The notes below the pieces were generated by a model. It was given only the letters and a program-made list of their open reading frames with translations, was not told the DNA's origin and did not search any database. This document shows, in pieces, positions 26,976-38,215 of a stretch of 64,000 bases of DNA; positions within the stretch are counted from its first letter, which is position 1; each line of letters opens with the position of its first letter. This DNA is from Pelecanus crispus (lineage: Eukaryota; Chordata; Aves; Pelecaniformes; Pelecanidae), in the NCBI RefSeq assembly GCF_030463565.1, contig NC_134643.1:167732491-167796490 (forward strand). The letters are read 5' to 3'. The position numbers and the translations under genes were made by a program.

Positions 26976-29971
26976 AATTATATTCTCTTGCCATGCTCTC
27001 CAAATTCTTCTTCCTGCAAAATTTGACTGGATTACATTTTCAGTTTTTAACTGCAAAAAGGCAACAGCAGAAGGAATAAGGAAAAACACAGGCCTTTGCA
27101 AACACCAGCTGGCCTGTGGGCCAGCCGGGCATGCAAGGGGAATAATACGCAGACTCCAGCAGACTGGTTCAGGCACTGCTTAGGACTAAGAAGTGTTTGA
27201 CAAGAGGTGACCATCACATCTAGATCTGTACCATCCTCTGCTCTTCCACAGCACATGCTCACTGTGTGGTAACTGGCATCTGTGCTGGACAAGGATGACA
27301 TATGCAAGAGTTTTATTCCTGTCTTACAGTGAAAGGACATAAGGGCAAAGGAGATCCATGGCAATGTTTGCTTTTTGCCTGAGCTAGTCTTCACACAGCG
27401 TAAGATCTTATGGGCTTCCTGAGCCTTATCTTCCTCCCTTCCCAGCGAGCTCCATGCTTCCCTAACTCTCAGTTGGCCACCACGCTCTTCTTCTTGCCTT
27501 TCCACATTCATGCTGGTCTTGTTTTGCCTGCAGCTAAAGAGAAGCAGCAGGGTTTGTCCTTAACTGCTACAAACCGGGCATGTAAGTAACTCGCATTGCG
27601 AACCCAGTAAAGGGAAAGGCAACATGGAAATGACTTTGGAGGACTCAGCTGAGCTGCAGAAAGATCCATCAATAACACCCACCCTCAGTAGAACACACAG
27701 CCTGAAAGCTAAGAGAATCCTCAGCAGGGTGTAGTAGAAACAAGGAAGGAGAAGGGATGTCTTAATGCCATACCAGAGACAGATTGAATAAAGTGTCAAA
27801 TTCTTGAAAGGTGAAGTGAAAGCAGAGAATAAAACTAAGCAGCATGAACTTCTAGTTAAGACACACAGACTGTGGGCCCCCAAGTGAGATATATGATAAC
27901 CCATCCCTGAAATATATGTTCTGTAGTAGTTGCCTAATTTGCCATAGCACTACAATCCCACTGAACTTAAAGAAAAAGTGCTACAAATAAAACATACCAA
28001 AGACTGATGTACCAATTACATATCCTGTTGTACAAGGGCCCATGGGTATTTTCGTCATACTTCCATTTTTTTTTGTTTCACTTGAATAAACAATGACAAA
28101 ACATGTGGGAAAATAAGTCAGGAACAAACGTACATCTTTGGAATATACACCTCTGACTTGCAGAGCTGCCGTGCACGGGAAGGGTATGCATCCATCTGGC
28201 ATGCACCCATCCACCCTGCTAGGTCCTGCAGACACACCAGTACTCCCCTGGGGGCAAAGCTGTTATATCAAGAGGAGAAACAGAGGTATTAGCATCACAT
28301 TTTAGCAGCCTGAGTTTCCCACTGAGTGCAGGAAGGAAGTACTCAGTGCAGGAAGGGGCGATGAATGGCCGGAAAAATGTGTGGTGGTGGCACTTCAGAG
28401 GCGAGAATTGCCAAGCTTTCAACTCTCATGGGACAGCTGCACCCTGGGAATTTTTTGCAGAGTCAAAGGAGAAGGAAAGTTTGTCCCAAAGGAAGAACTG
28501 TGAGTGTGAATGAAAATATATGCATGTGTTGTGCATGTTTTAAACACTTTGATGGCAACTGGTGAATGCATTTCAATGGTGGGGCCTTAAAATGTCTCCA
28601 TTGCAAGTATGAAAACTCTCTGTTGGAAAAAGAGGGGAGCAACACAGGAGGAAAGAAGCACGCGGTCAATGAAGTCAGAAGAGATTTATTGGAGGAATCA
28701 AAAGCAATTAGTATCCAACCCCTATTGATGCCCACAACGCCTTTGAAAACCTCCTATCAGTCAACATGAAACCTGGCAAAAATAGATAACATCGCTGAAG
28801 GCTTCAGTTTTAAGGGACCCAAAATATTATGGCAAAGTCAGAGCAATTTCAAAGACAAACATTCTTTGCACAGGATGAAAATGGTTCAAGAGCTGTATAT
28901 AGGGAGATTACGTAACAGATCATGTGGAATTTGTGTAAAAACACATGTACCTAATGTCTAAATTTGAGCAAAGAATCCAAGCTAACTAAACTATTTAAGA
29001 AAAACTCTTTCCAAGGATAAAAAACAATTAGGTTTTGCTGGGAGAGACAGCAGGGGAATCCCATATATTTTCTGACAGAAGGCAGCAATCTCGGACAACT
29101 GGATCACCTTAAGATATTTTACCGTGACACATATTTTGGAAGCAAGCTGAAGACAACGTAGCACAGCATAGTCAGACCTGAAAAGAGAAATTCTGACAAG
29201 GCTTGCATTACAGAGGCTTTCCTTGCTGACGTTGCATGACAGAGGTTGCTTTGCTGCATGACTTCATTGCTCTATATGATAGAACTGGGCAGAATAATTC
29301 ATTCCTTGCTGTTGCTGGTGTAGCAGCAGAATGATTTTTTTGTGATCCTTTGACTCCATTCATTGCAATCCATTTTCTCCCTGCCTTTCTCACACTGAGT
29401 GATGGTTTCCTAGCACAGGACATCTATTTACATTCCTGTCTTTCAACCACAGTGGTGGAGAGGAAGATTTTTCTCCGTTTCTAGATTTTTCAAGAGGGCA
29501 GGGATACAACGATCTGTCCTTTCTTCCATCCCCCCGGCAGGACAGAGAGTGCCCACAATCACTACTTGGTGCTCCAGCCATGGCCAGAAGGAATGCCTAT
29601 GTGATAAGTGGATGAAGGGACAGAGAGCCCCCAAAGCAGGAAGGATTCCCCAATTGCTGCAGGAGCACATTAGGGCTCAGGAGAGTCATGTGTGCAGTAC
29701 AGACCACCTTTTACACCCCTCAGCAGTATCCTATGGGGTGGCTTGGGCAGAGCTGACTGGTGCACGCTCACCAGGGATGCCTGGGATTTCTTCAAGTCTG
29801 GTGATTCAGGCAGAGCCATGGCTCCAGCCACATTGCCCGAGATGCAGAAACCCAGGATGGAGGCTGGAGGACCTCATGTTCTACCTAATAAGGCTGATGG
29901 CAGGAAAAAGAGAATAGGCTGGAGAAGTCCAGATGTTATGGTAGGATGCCCTAAGCTACCAAGCTAATCAG
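26976..29971. other. Intergenic, unique sequence
   Basis: No gene or transposon recognised. The minus-strand ORF 27047-27511 (154 codons) shows no domain. A 16-base near-repeat (ACTSAGTGCAGGAAGG) occurs twice at about 28320-28357. Confidence 0.65.
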
Positions 29972-30345
29972 GAAAATATGAAAGGTGATTGGATTATAAT
30001 GTTTAAATACTTCCACAGAAACAAATCAGCCATTGCTAAATGGGCTTCTCCTTATAGCAGAGTCAGGCATGAAGAAGGTGAAAGTCTGGAATCACAAACT
30101 AGAGAGTCATATTCAAATCTAAACCCATGATTTAAACTGTGGGCATGATTCATATTTAGAACAAGCTATCAAAGGAATAAGAGAATTCTGCCGGCTCTTC
30201 AAATCAAGATTGTCCTCCTATTAAACAAAAGTGACAAATACGAGTTACTGGGAATCCTGAGCTAAATCCTATGGCCTTGGGTATGCAACCCTTTAGACTG
30301 AGTTTCCTAGAAGTCCTTCTAGCCTTTAAAACCTATGAATCTCTC
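29972..30345 (+). repeat. Ancient CR1-family LINE, 3' part
   Basis: A heavily decayed CR1 of the old amniote type: GGTGATTGGATTATAATGTT, TAAATACTTCCACAG, AACAAGCTATCAAAGGAATA, TCTTCAAATCAAGATTGTCC, AAATCCTATGGCCTTGGGTA, CCTTCTAGCCTTTAAAACCT and ATGAATCT at the end. It lacks the bird-type ATTCTATG tail, and its spelling resembles CR1s shared with turtles and crocodiles. No coding potential remains. Confidence 0.75.
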
Positions 30346-33300
30346 CTGCAAAGTTGTATGATGGTATCGTCTCATGCTACTCTGCAACCATACCTATGTT
30401 TATGCAAAAGACACTCAATGTTGGTTTAAAAATACCAAAAGTTGAAGAATCTACCATATTACTAAGGGGATTTGTTTTAGTAGCTACCCACCCTCACCAA
30501 GAAATACTTGTGCTCTGCTGCCAGCCTGGACTGGCATAGCTCCAGCTATGCTGATGCCAGGAGTCTCTTCCCATGGATGTGATCACAGCTGTCATGCATT
30601 CCTGTTTAAATCTGCTCCTGAATAAACTAAACAGAGCAAATCTATAAAGCCTCAAAAGTCTCTCAAGGCATGTCACAACATTTCTCAGTACTCCGTTCAT
30701 TCCTGAAACTGTTTTCCAGCTCCTCACAATTTTTCAAAATCTTTTCCTGAAGAGCAAACACTGAAGTATTCAAATAATGATCCACTTTTAATATCATTTA
30801 AATCATAAAGTCAGAGCAATATCAATTCTTACTCAAAAATACCATACCAGAGCAGAAAAAACATCAACTGATGAATACAAAGATTTAAAAAAAACCAAAT
30901 GAGCAATGAACTTGATATTCTTTATACATTGACAGGAATTTATAAATAACATGCAGAAAGTTCTTCATCTATATGTGTGGGGATAAACTGGGACTCCTGA
31001 GAACATACAGCGTCATGCCCCTGGTCTCTCCATGACTCCCCATATGCCCTTTGCAAAGGGTGTTTTTCCACTTTCCAGAATGTACACTTTCCAAGATGAA
31101 ATTACTACCAGCTGGTAGCTAGTCACATGGTAAAACGTGGTTTCAACCCTTTTGATAAAAAATGGCAGCTCATATCAACTGTTACTCAGGGATATGTTGA
31201 CAACTGTCAGTTTATTTCTGAATATTTGTATTTAGGAGTCCAAAATAAATGTTCACATTCAAGACTGATGTGGCCAAACTTACGCCAGGAAGAGTTAAGG
31301 AGAACAGATTATGTATGACCAGTAAGCTGAAAGTCATTCATGTGAAGATGGCAAATACTGAAAGCATCAGGTAAAGCAACAGGGCAGTTATGCAATCATT
31401 TTCAAGCTTATATTTACTAAATAATTTGAGCCTGATTCACCATTAAATTATGCAGTACATAATTGCTTATGTTTCCAGGTTCACATCTCTTATCCTCATG
31501 AGAAAGTAAATAATAGCTTCAAACGAGATCTGAAATTAAGTTCAGTGTTGGAAAACATTCAAGTTCTTTTCAGCCTCATCTAAACATTTCCCTCTCAAGA
31601 TAATAACTTTCCTACCTGTTCACAGAAGTTTGCAAATATTTAACTCAAAATCAAATCTGGAATGCTTATGCTTTTGAAAGTGTTTTCTTCATGGCAGAAA
31701 ACAAAGAAAAAAAAAGAGAAGCCTGAAACTGGTGTAAGAATGACTGCTTTGAAACAAGGTGAAAGCCAATGGAGCATTGTTAGCCCAAGAGTCAAAAATC
31801 TATTGAAAAGGAAGCGGGAGAGAAGGTCAAGCAAAATGTGTAAATACTGGCTCTGTAGGAAATCTCTGCAATGTCATAGTCTTAGCTTGCACCACACACT
31901 GGAAAGCTAAGTCATCCCATAAAATCTTTAACTTCCACACCATAATTACCCTGGCATCTCTGGGTGGGCCCATGCTCCTTGCAGTTTACTGTGCAAAGGA
32001 AGGAGAACTCCTGTCATAGGGCACCCCAGAAGGTGCCTGTGCCCTTCTTCCCTCTCCAAAGGAAGTGGAGATTTCTGCTAGCCCCTTGAGGGTTGGCCAT
32101 CACATTCAAGGAAGTACTGGTCTTTCTTCTGCTTTTTTGCCTGGATATTTGGAGACGGTGAAATGCTCCAGATCACACAGAAAACTGGGTATTTTTTTCA
32201 AACCATATGCAAAGGGAGCACATAGTTTGACTTCCTTCCTAGGCTTCTTCATTCCTCTGACTTCTGGACAAGTCATGCCAGCAGAAAAGCATATTGCCCA
32301 TGGAATATGGTCAGGATAGTTTTCTGGCAGTCATGCAATCCCTTTCTCCAGCAACGCCCTCCTCCGGCCAGGTTGCCCTCACAAACACATGGTCTTAGAT
32401 ACCTCTTCCAGCCACAGGACCCTGCTTGTCCCCCAGTTGCACATTCCCTGCTCTTCTGAGAGCCAGGTCGCTCCCTGCAGGAGGGGCAGCTGGTCCCACT
32501 AAGCTCCCAGTTTGGAGAGCATGGGTACTTTCACCCTCCTTGAGAGGCAAGGGTTTGATCTCACCCTCAGCGTCCACCAAACCCTCTGCAGGGCAGCTCC
32601 TGCCAGTTCAAAACCCTGCTCTCCCCCCCACCTCCCGCATTCTGTGCTCTGAGACCCAGGGAGCAGATATTCCTTCAGGCAGGCATTACGGTGGTGTTGC
32701 TTCTCCCTGCCCCAGGGGTGCTGGCCTGCCTCCCTCGCCAAGGGCTGGAGGTGCCCGTAACAAACCGCTCCAGCCAAACCGGACAGGTTACAGGTAGTCC
32801 CAACCGATTTTGCAAGCAACACAGGGCAGGTCCCCACATCCCGCACAAGTGGTAGAAGCCAGAGAGGAGGACAGCCGACAGCAGCATGGCCCTGCCACCG
32901 GGGAAGTGACAGCCAGCCTGCAGGAAGGCGCGAGGGGTCAGAGCAGCTCTCGCTCTGCACCAAGGAGCCCACATTGCCTTCGCCCAGCAGAGACCTGGAA
33001 ACAGAGGCAGAGCGTTCCTGCAGCCTGCCCGATAGCTCCGGGGGGGTTGCTACAGCTTTCCCAGGCAGTCTCACTGCACAAGCCTGTGGAATTTAAAAGC
33101 AGACTCTGCCAGCTGGAGTAGGGTATTTAAGGAACCAGCTATGAAGAGAAGACAGCACCAAGGATTTACAGGTAAAATACATATTTTTATTTAAAGGTGT
33201 GAATATAGAGGCACAGCGAAGTAGAGAGAGATGAGCAACGGGTTGAAGGATGATGGAAGCGTGGATCAAATTAAACTTATCTGGGATGCATCTAATACTC

Positions 33301-35898
33301 ACATCAAATCCACATACTCTTTCAGCAGGGAGATACCTTCCTGAGTTATAAAGGGTAGGGGAAGGAGGGCTCACATCTTTGTCCCTAAATATATCATTTG
33401 CATCTCTCAAATCTGAGCCAGTGGAAGAGTCAAACACTGCGAGCCAAATCCTATTTAATTTATTCAGCAACACATCTGTGTGAAATATAGTCCAATTACA
33501 GGCATTAAGTTACTTTGCCATGGCTGCAGCCATTTGGCTTTTATTTCCAGCAGGCTCTAATTAAATTATCACAATGCAGGAGCAGACAAGTTTCCCTTAT
33601 ACGTGACTGCAATTAAAGACATGCAATCACAACATTTTTTAAAGTGACTCCAATCAATTGGTTACGGTAAAGAGTACCATGTAATACGGCAGTGACTCCA
33701 CCATTAAGACTGAAAGAGGGTTTCTATTTCCATAATCTAGTTCCCTTTTATTACAAGTTCTGCTCTTGGATAATTTATTTAAAGTTCATTATGTGTCTAC
33801 AGCATATATCATTTACCCTCAGCTTGGGCTGCAGAAGTCCCATTATGGCCAATTACTTAGTGTGATAAAATCTGCCACAGTACAAACTGTTCTTTAATTA
33901 GATTTAAGTTTTGTCTAAATTCTATTTGTAATTCAGACAGCAAAATAGTAAGGCCAACAGCCAAGACTTGCTGTCTCCTTTCTTTGGTCCCTGTGGTAAC
34001 CTGTTATGTTGGATGTAATCTATGGGGAATTCAGAACCAAGATCCCCACACCCATGTGCTGCTTTTGCAATGCTTGTCCCCACCTTGGGTTTTCTTAAGC
34101 AGCACTGGGCTTGGGGGTGGCTTGGCCTGTGAGGGAGTCCCAGATTCCCTGACCCGAATCCAGCCCTATCGGACACCTCACCGATAACAAAAGGGATGGC
34201 TCTGAAAGCACCTGAGAGTGAGTGGCCGTGACTGAGTGCCACTGCCGCGCTCTTCGGCGATCGTAGGTATTTGCTCTCCAGCCCATATAGGTTTGCTGCA
34301 GCAACACGGTGGTTGGTGGAAAAAAAGCTGCTGACAAAAAGGTAGTCCTACAAACCCACGAAGGAAGTGGTGCGGGGAGCAGCACCCAGCCGTGCCCTTC
34401 AGTTTGCTTAATAGCTGCGCACTGTAAGCACCATGGTATGTACAGCTCTGGTGCTTCCAGCAGCAGACAGCATGCCGTGACCTGCTGCTGCAGGATGGGG
34501 CCTTTGCTATTAACCTGGTTAACCATTAGCCTTACCAGAGGCTTCAAGTTTGGGGGCAACGGTATCGTGCATTACTTCTTAATTGAATTAGAGCCACTGG
34601 ATTTATCTAAACCACCTCCTGCACCACCCCCAGCCATGAGAAGAGGCTTGAAGCCATTTTGCTCTTTAAAAACAAATGCCAGTGTTTGGCATGCGTCTTC
34701 TCAAGCTCCAGCTTCAGTTTTCAAAGTGTTTTAAATATGTTTGAACCAAATGTTCTACACGAATTTGAATTCAAATCCTGCAGCCTGTCTCTGTGAGATC
34801 TCACAAGTGAGTGAGGGTAGAAGCTACATAAAGAAAATTCAAAGTGGAACAAGAAATTGAAGTCATGATTCAGTAGGGTCCATTCTAACAGATGCAGGCC
34901 ACAGTAATTTGAGGACAGGCATCATCCTGTAAGAAGTTGTGTTCCTCCAGAAAAAATTCTGCTAGAGTTTTATTCATTTTTTTCCATCAAAACATTTACT
35001 CCACTTTAAAAAAAAGAAGGCATTTACAAAAATGCACTTGCTGGATGCAATGTTAGCAGTTATTTGCCATGTGCTTCAGTGGCCCCATATTTTCTGTTGC
35101 AGAGACTATGAACTGGGCTATCTTTATGTCCCTTGAATCCTGTTCAAGTCCCATATTGTATCTTGCAAAAGGCTGCTTTGCAAAGTTGGATGAATTTATT
35201 CTGATATTTCAGAAAACTACGATCTGTGACTACTGTCTAAGCAAAACACCATTTAAAAACTTTACAGGGATAGAAATTTACAGCTAATGACAAGCCTAAA
35301 AATAATTTTATTTCTTTACAACATCAATCTTGTTAATGGACTAAAAGAATGAAATATTCCCATATCTGTTGTTTCCAAGGAGCAGGGAGAAAAATGTTAA
35401 CCAACTCCAGCATCAAAAAGAATATGAAAACATTTCAACATCTGCCCTGTTTTCCATTTAATTAACAAGGATGCAAATAGCATTTATGGAGCAGTTAGGT
35501 TCTGGACATTCCTCTCTATACTTTTGGTCAGTAGAACAACACAACTAGTCTGTCCTTCTGCTCCACTTGACACCTGTTGAGAGAAGAAGGTGAACTTTAT
35601 ATAGCAGGGACATACATCACACACTGTGGAGCTGGGAATCCCTTATATTACAGCTTCATTGTGCCTGTGCATACCCTTCCCTGAAAATATGTATTTTAAA
35701 ATAAAATTGTGTCTATCTATATATAGGTATGATAAAAGGCCTCTAGATCAGCATTAGTTCTCATCAAAGGAGCAAGACCTTTCCTTATTCAATAATGGTA
35801 CTTTAATAGTAGCACTGATGGGAAGTTGAAAGGAAAGACCTCTTTATTAGTTGTTTTTAATGGGCTACGAGAAGGTCTTACCTGTCAATGAACACTAA
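30346..35898. other. Intergenic, unique sequence
   Basis: No exon recognised. A GC-rich part (32.4-33.1 kb) supports a 191-codon minus-strand ORF and overlapping plus-strand ORFs with low-complexity translations, which I judge non-coding. The candidate conserved element at 33.5-33.9 kb is listed separately. No duplication of the sequence around the intact receptor was seen upstream of the pseudogene. Confidence 0.65.
33480..33945. other. Candidate conserved non-coding element
   Basis: An AT-rich but complex block with many homeodomain-type cores: CTCTAATTAAATTATC, GCAATTAAAG, CCAATCAATTGG, TTATTACAAG, GCCAATTACTTAG, CTTTAATTAGATTT, TTGTAATTCAG. It holds almost no CpG, no repeats and no ORF. 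This composition is typical of deeply conserved vertebrate enhancers, but conservation cannot be seen from one sequence. Confidence 0.35.
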
Positions 35899-35919
35899 GC
35901 ATTTCTCTCTTCCTCTAAG
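35899..35919 (+). promoter_or_regulatory. Possible relict splice acceptor before receptor pseudogene
   Basis: A pyrimidine-rich run ends in AG 15 bases before the presumed ATG of the pseudogene. Mammalian OXGR1 has non-coding 5' exon(s) upstream of a single coding exon, so an acceptor is expected here. This is inference from position and composition only. Confidence 0.35.
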
Positions 35920-35934
35920 CACTAAAGAAAAAAC

Positions 35935-36776
35935 ATGAACAGAACAAATGATGACTTAGTCAATCCCACCACCTGGTGAGACACTGAAGGTGATTTTCCC
36001 AACTTCACTGCTGTGGAAGTTGGTCTGAAGACTTTGTACCTCCCCACTATGTACAGCATCATCTTCCTGGTGGGCTTCCCAGGAAACATCATTGCAATTT
36101 GTGTTTACAGCTTCAAGATGAGGCTTTGGAAGACCAGCACCATCATCATGCTGAACCCGGTGCTCACAGACCTGCTCTACCTTACCAGCCTTCCTTTCCT
36201 GATACACTACTATGCCAGTGGGGAGCACTGGATCTTTGGTGAATTCATGTGCAAGTTCATCTGCTTCGGCTTCCACTTCAACTTGTACAGCAGAATCCTC
36301 TTCCTCACTTGCTTCAGCGCCTTCAGCTACGTGGTGATTGTCCACCCTATGAAGTTCTTCCACATCCAGAGAAAGTGGTGGACAGCAGTGGCTTGTGCAG
36401 CCATTCGGGTGATCTCATGGGCAGCTGTCAGCCCTGTCAACTTCTTGACCTCCTCAAAAGAAGCACAAAACAGATCCTTACGCCTCAACCTTACCAGCTC
36501 TGAAAACCTGGGCACAGTCAGATGGCTGCTGACCAGCCTGGCTGCCTTTTTGCCCTTGCTGACGGTGACTACATGCTCATTATTTACACCTTGGCTACTG
36601 GGCCCCACATGTGGGCTTGCTACAAACAAAAGGCTTGCAGACTCGCTGTCATCCTCTTGGTGGTCTTCTATGTGTGCTTCCTCCCCTTCCACCTCTTTCA
36701 GGTGGCTTGGGTTGAACTACAGTTGTGTCCAGTCAGCTGTCATGTGACCAAGTCAGAAATTGCATTAAAGTTATGA
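35935..36776 (+). pseudogene. OXGR1P: OXGR1 pseudogene (tandem relative of the intact receptor)
   Basis: Degenerate single-exon OXGR1-family receptor, same strand and 22 kb upstream of the intact copy. The likely original ATG at 35935 reads MNRTNDDLVNPTTW and then meets TGA at 35977-35979 in the same frame. The frame then continues through NFT, YLPTMYS, FPGN, TM2-TM4 and the second loop. Lesions: Pro replaces a TM2 residue (LNPVLTD); Arg3.50 is Ser (FSY); Trp4.50 is Arg; position 3.29 is Cys; and relative to the intact copy 7 bases are missing after 36570, moving the frame within TM5. The shifted frame continues as YMLIIYTLATGP through CFLPFHLF and stops at 36774-36776 after the third outer loop, so TM7 and the tail are absent. 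Motifs such as LLYLTSLPFLIHYYASG and FHFNLYS resemble mammalian OXGR1 more than the intact bird copy. A pyrimidine-rich tract ending in AG at 35918-35919 may be the old acceptor of the 5'UTR intron, arguing for DNA-level duplication rather than retroposition. The symbol is provisional. Confidence 0.92.
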
Positions 36777-37398
36777 AGGAATCCCAGCAAACCTGGGGTG
36801 GCTTTGGTGCTGTAAGCTCCTGCAAAGGCAGGTGTCTTGATAGGGTAGCAAGAATTGCAGCTGGCTTCTCCCTCTCCCTGCAGTAGAGCACTTCTCAAAA
36901 AGCGTGCTTGGGAGCAGGTTTATATATACCTCTTTTAGCAATCAAAGAACAGGGAGTGAAAAGAAAAGATTGTAAGCCACCTCGAAGGTGGGATGTAAAA
37001 CCACCCAGCCGGACTGTTTCCAAAGACACTTGGGAATTGCAGGGTTCTCTCTCTTCAGGCTTTGCGATTGATTACAGAAACATGGAGAGCTTAGTTTGGA
37101 CATGAGAACAACTTCCATTGATTTCAGTGTTGTCACTGATGTAGTGCTTAGTTTATTACAGCCCAAGCAAAATGCAGTAGATATTGTCACGGTTGCTTAA
37201 ACTGCTGAATTACATTCTTAGAAAGCACCTAGATAAATCTGATGCTTTCAAATGAGATGGACCTGATAAACTTCAGCATAGGGCACTGAGGAACTGAATG
37301 GTGAAATCTCAGAGCTGGCCTAGGGAAGGATGAGAGGAATACCACAGGAAGACATACATGGTGAATGCAAGGAGACAGATAGATATGTGTACACAAGG

Positions 37399-37442
37399 AG
37401 GTAGATATATATAAAAGGAGATATATAGATATATATATATAT
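37399..37442. repeat. AT-rich simple repeat
   Basis: A run of ATAT, AGATATAT and TATATAGATA variants, an imperfect TA microsatellite between the receptor pseudogene and the old CR1. Confidence 0.75.
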
Positions 37443-37504
37443 GGAAAATATGGAGGAACAAGGAATTAACAGTCACATTAACATCCATTTCAGAAAAATA
37501 CTGA

Positions 37505-38215
37505 AGCAAACAATCAGGTGATGAGTCTACAGAAGATGAATACAGGTGAGTACCAGCCAGTATGGATCTATCAGCTATGTACAATCCCAGATCGTTCTGA
37601 TTTCCTACTACAACAAATTAACAGGCTTGTACGTGAAGGAAAACAAGATGTCATATATCTTGACTCCAGAAGGAGTTTTGTCTGAGATTACACTCTTGTG
37701 TATAAGCTAAGGAAACAGTCTGGAGGAAACTGTTTTTGCTGGTTACAGAGCTGCACTCAGAGTGGAGATATTAGTGATTTACTATCAGAGTAGAGGGAGC
37801 CACTGAGTGGGGATTTGACCAGTCTGTCCTGGGTTTAAGGATATTTAGTGTTTTCATTAACAAATTGGATGATGAAATAAAGTCTGGTTATTATATTTGC
37901 AGATGACATGAAGCTGAGAGGACAAAATTACGTTGACAAATTGCGGCTATGGTCTGCAAATGCACAGGATGCTATTAGACAGTGACAGGTGCAAAGTACT
38001 ATGTTTAAGTAGAAATAATGAACTGTGCAAACAAAAGGAGAAAAAGAATATTTAGGTAGCAGTTCGGCAGAGAAAGATCTGTGGTTACTGTGAATCACAG
38101 GCTGGACAGGAGCCAACAGTTTCAGTGGGCTGACAGTGTGTGCTGTGGCAAAAAGGGCAGATGCCATGCTGGGATGTATGAATAAGAAGATAATGTGCAA
38201 GATTTGTGTAGCAGC
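37505..38215 (+). repeat. Degenerate CR1 LINE reverse-transcriptase region
   Basis: Fragments of CR1 ORF2 can be followed: GATGTCATATATCTTGACTC (the RT segment before the AFD motif), a region around 37860 encoding the N-x-L-D-D segment, TTTGCAGATGACATGAAGCT at about 37900 (the catalytic F-A-D-D box), and AAAAGGGCAGATGCCATGCT / GGGATGTATG near 38150. Stops and indels interrupt all frames. It starts about 730 bases downstream of the receptor pseudogene and has no link to it. Confidence 0.75.

Noticed and set aside
27047-27511. 154-codon minus-strand ORF
   Set aside because: No domain and no exon signals; length is within chance for this composition.
32499-33074. 191-codon minus-strand ORF
   Set aside because: GC-rich stretch with overlapping ORFs on both strands and low-complexity translations; no recognisable family.
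36013-36747. Pseudogene read as an intact 244-residue receptor
   Set aside because: The frame starts at GTG, not ATG, follows an in-frame stop in the N-terminus, and after the 7-base deletion the C-terminal third is out of frame; TM6 and TM7 would be missing.
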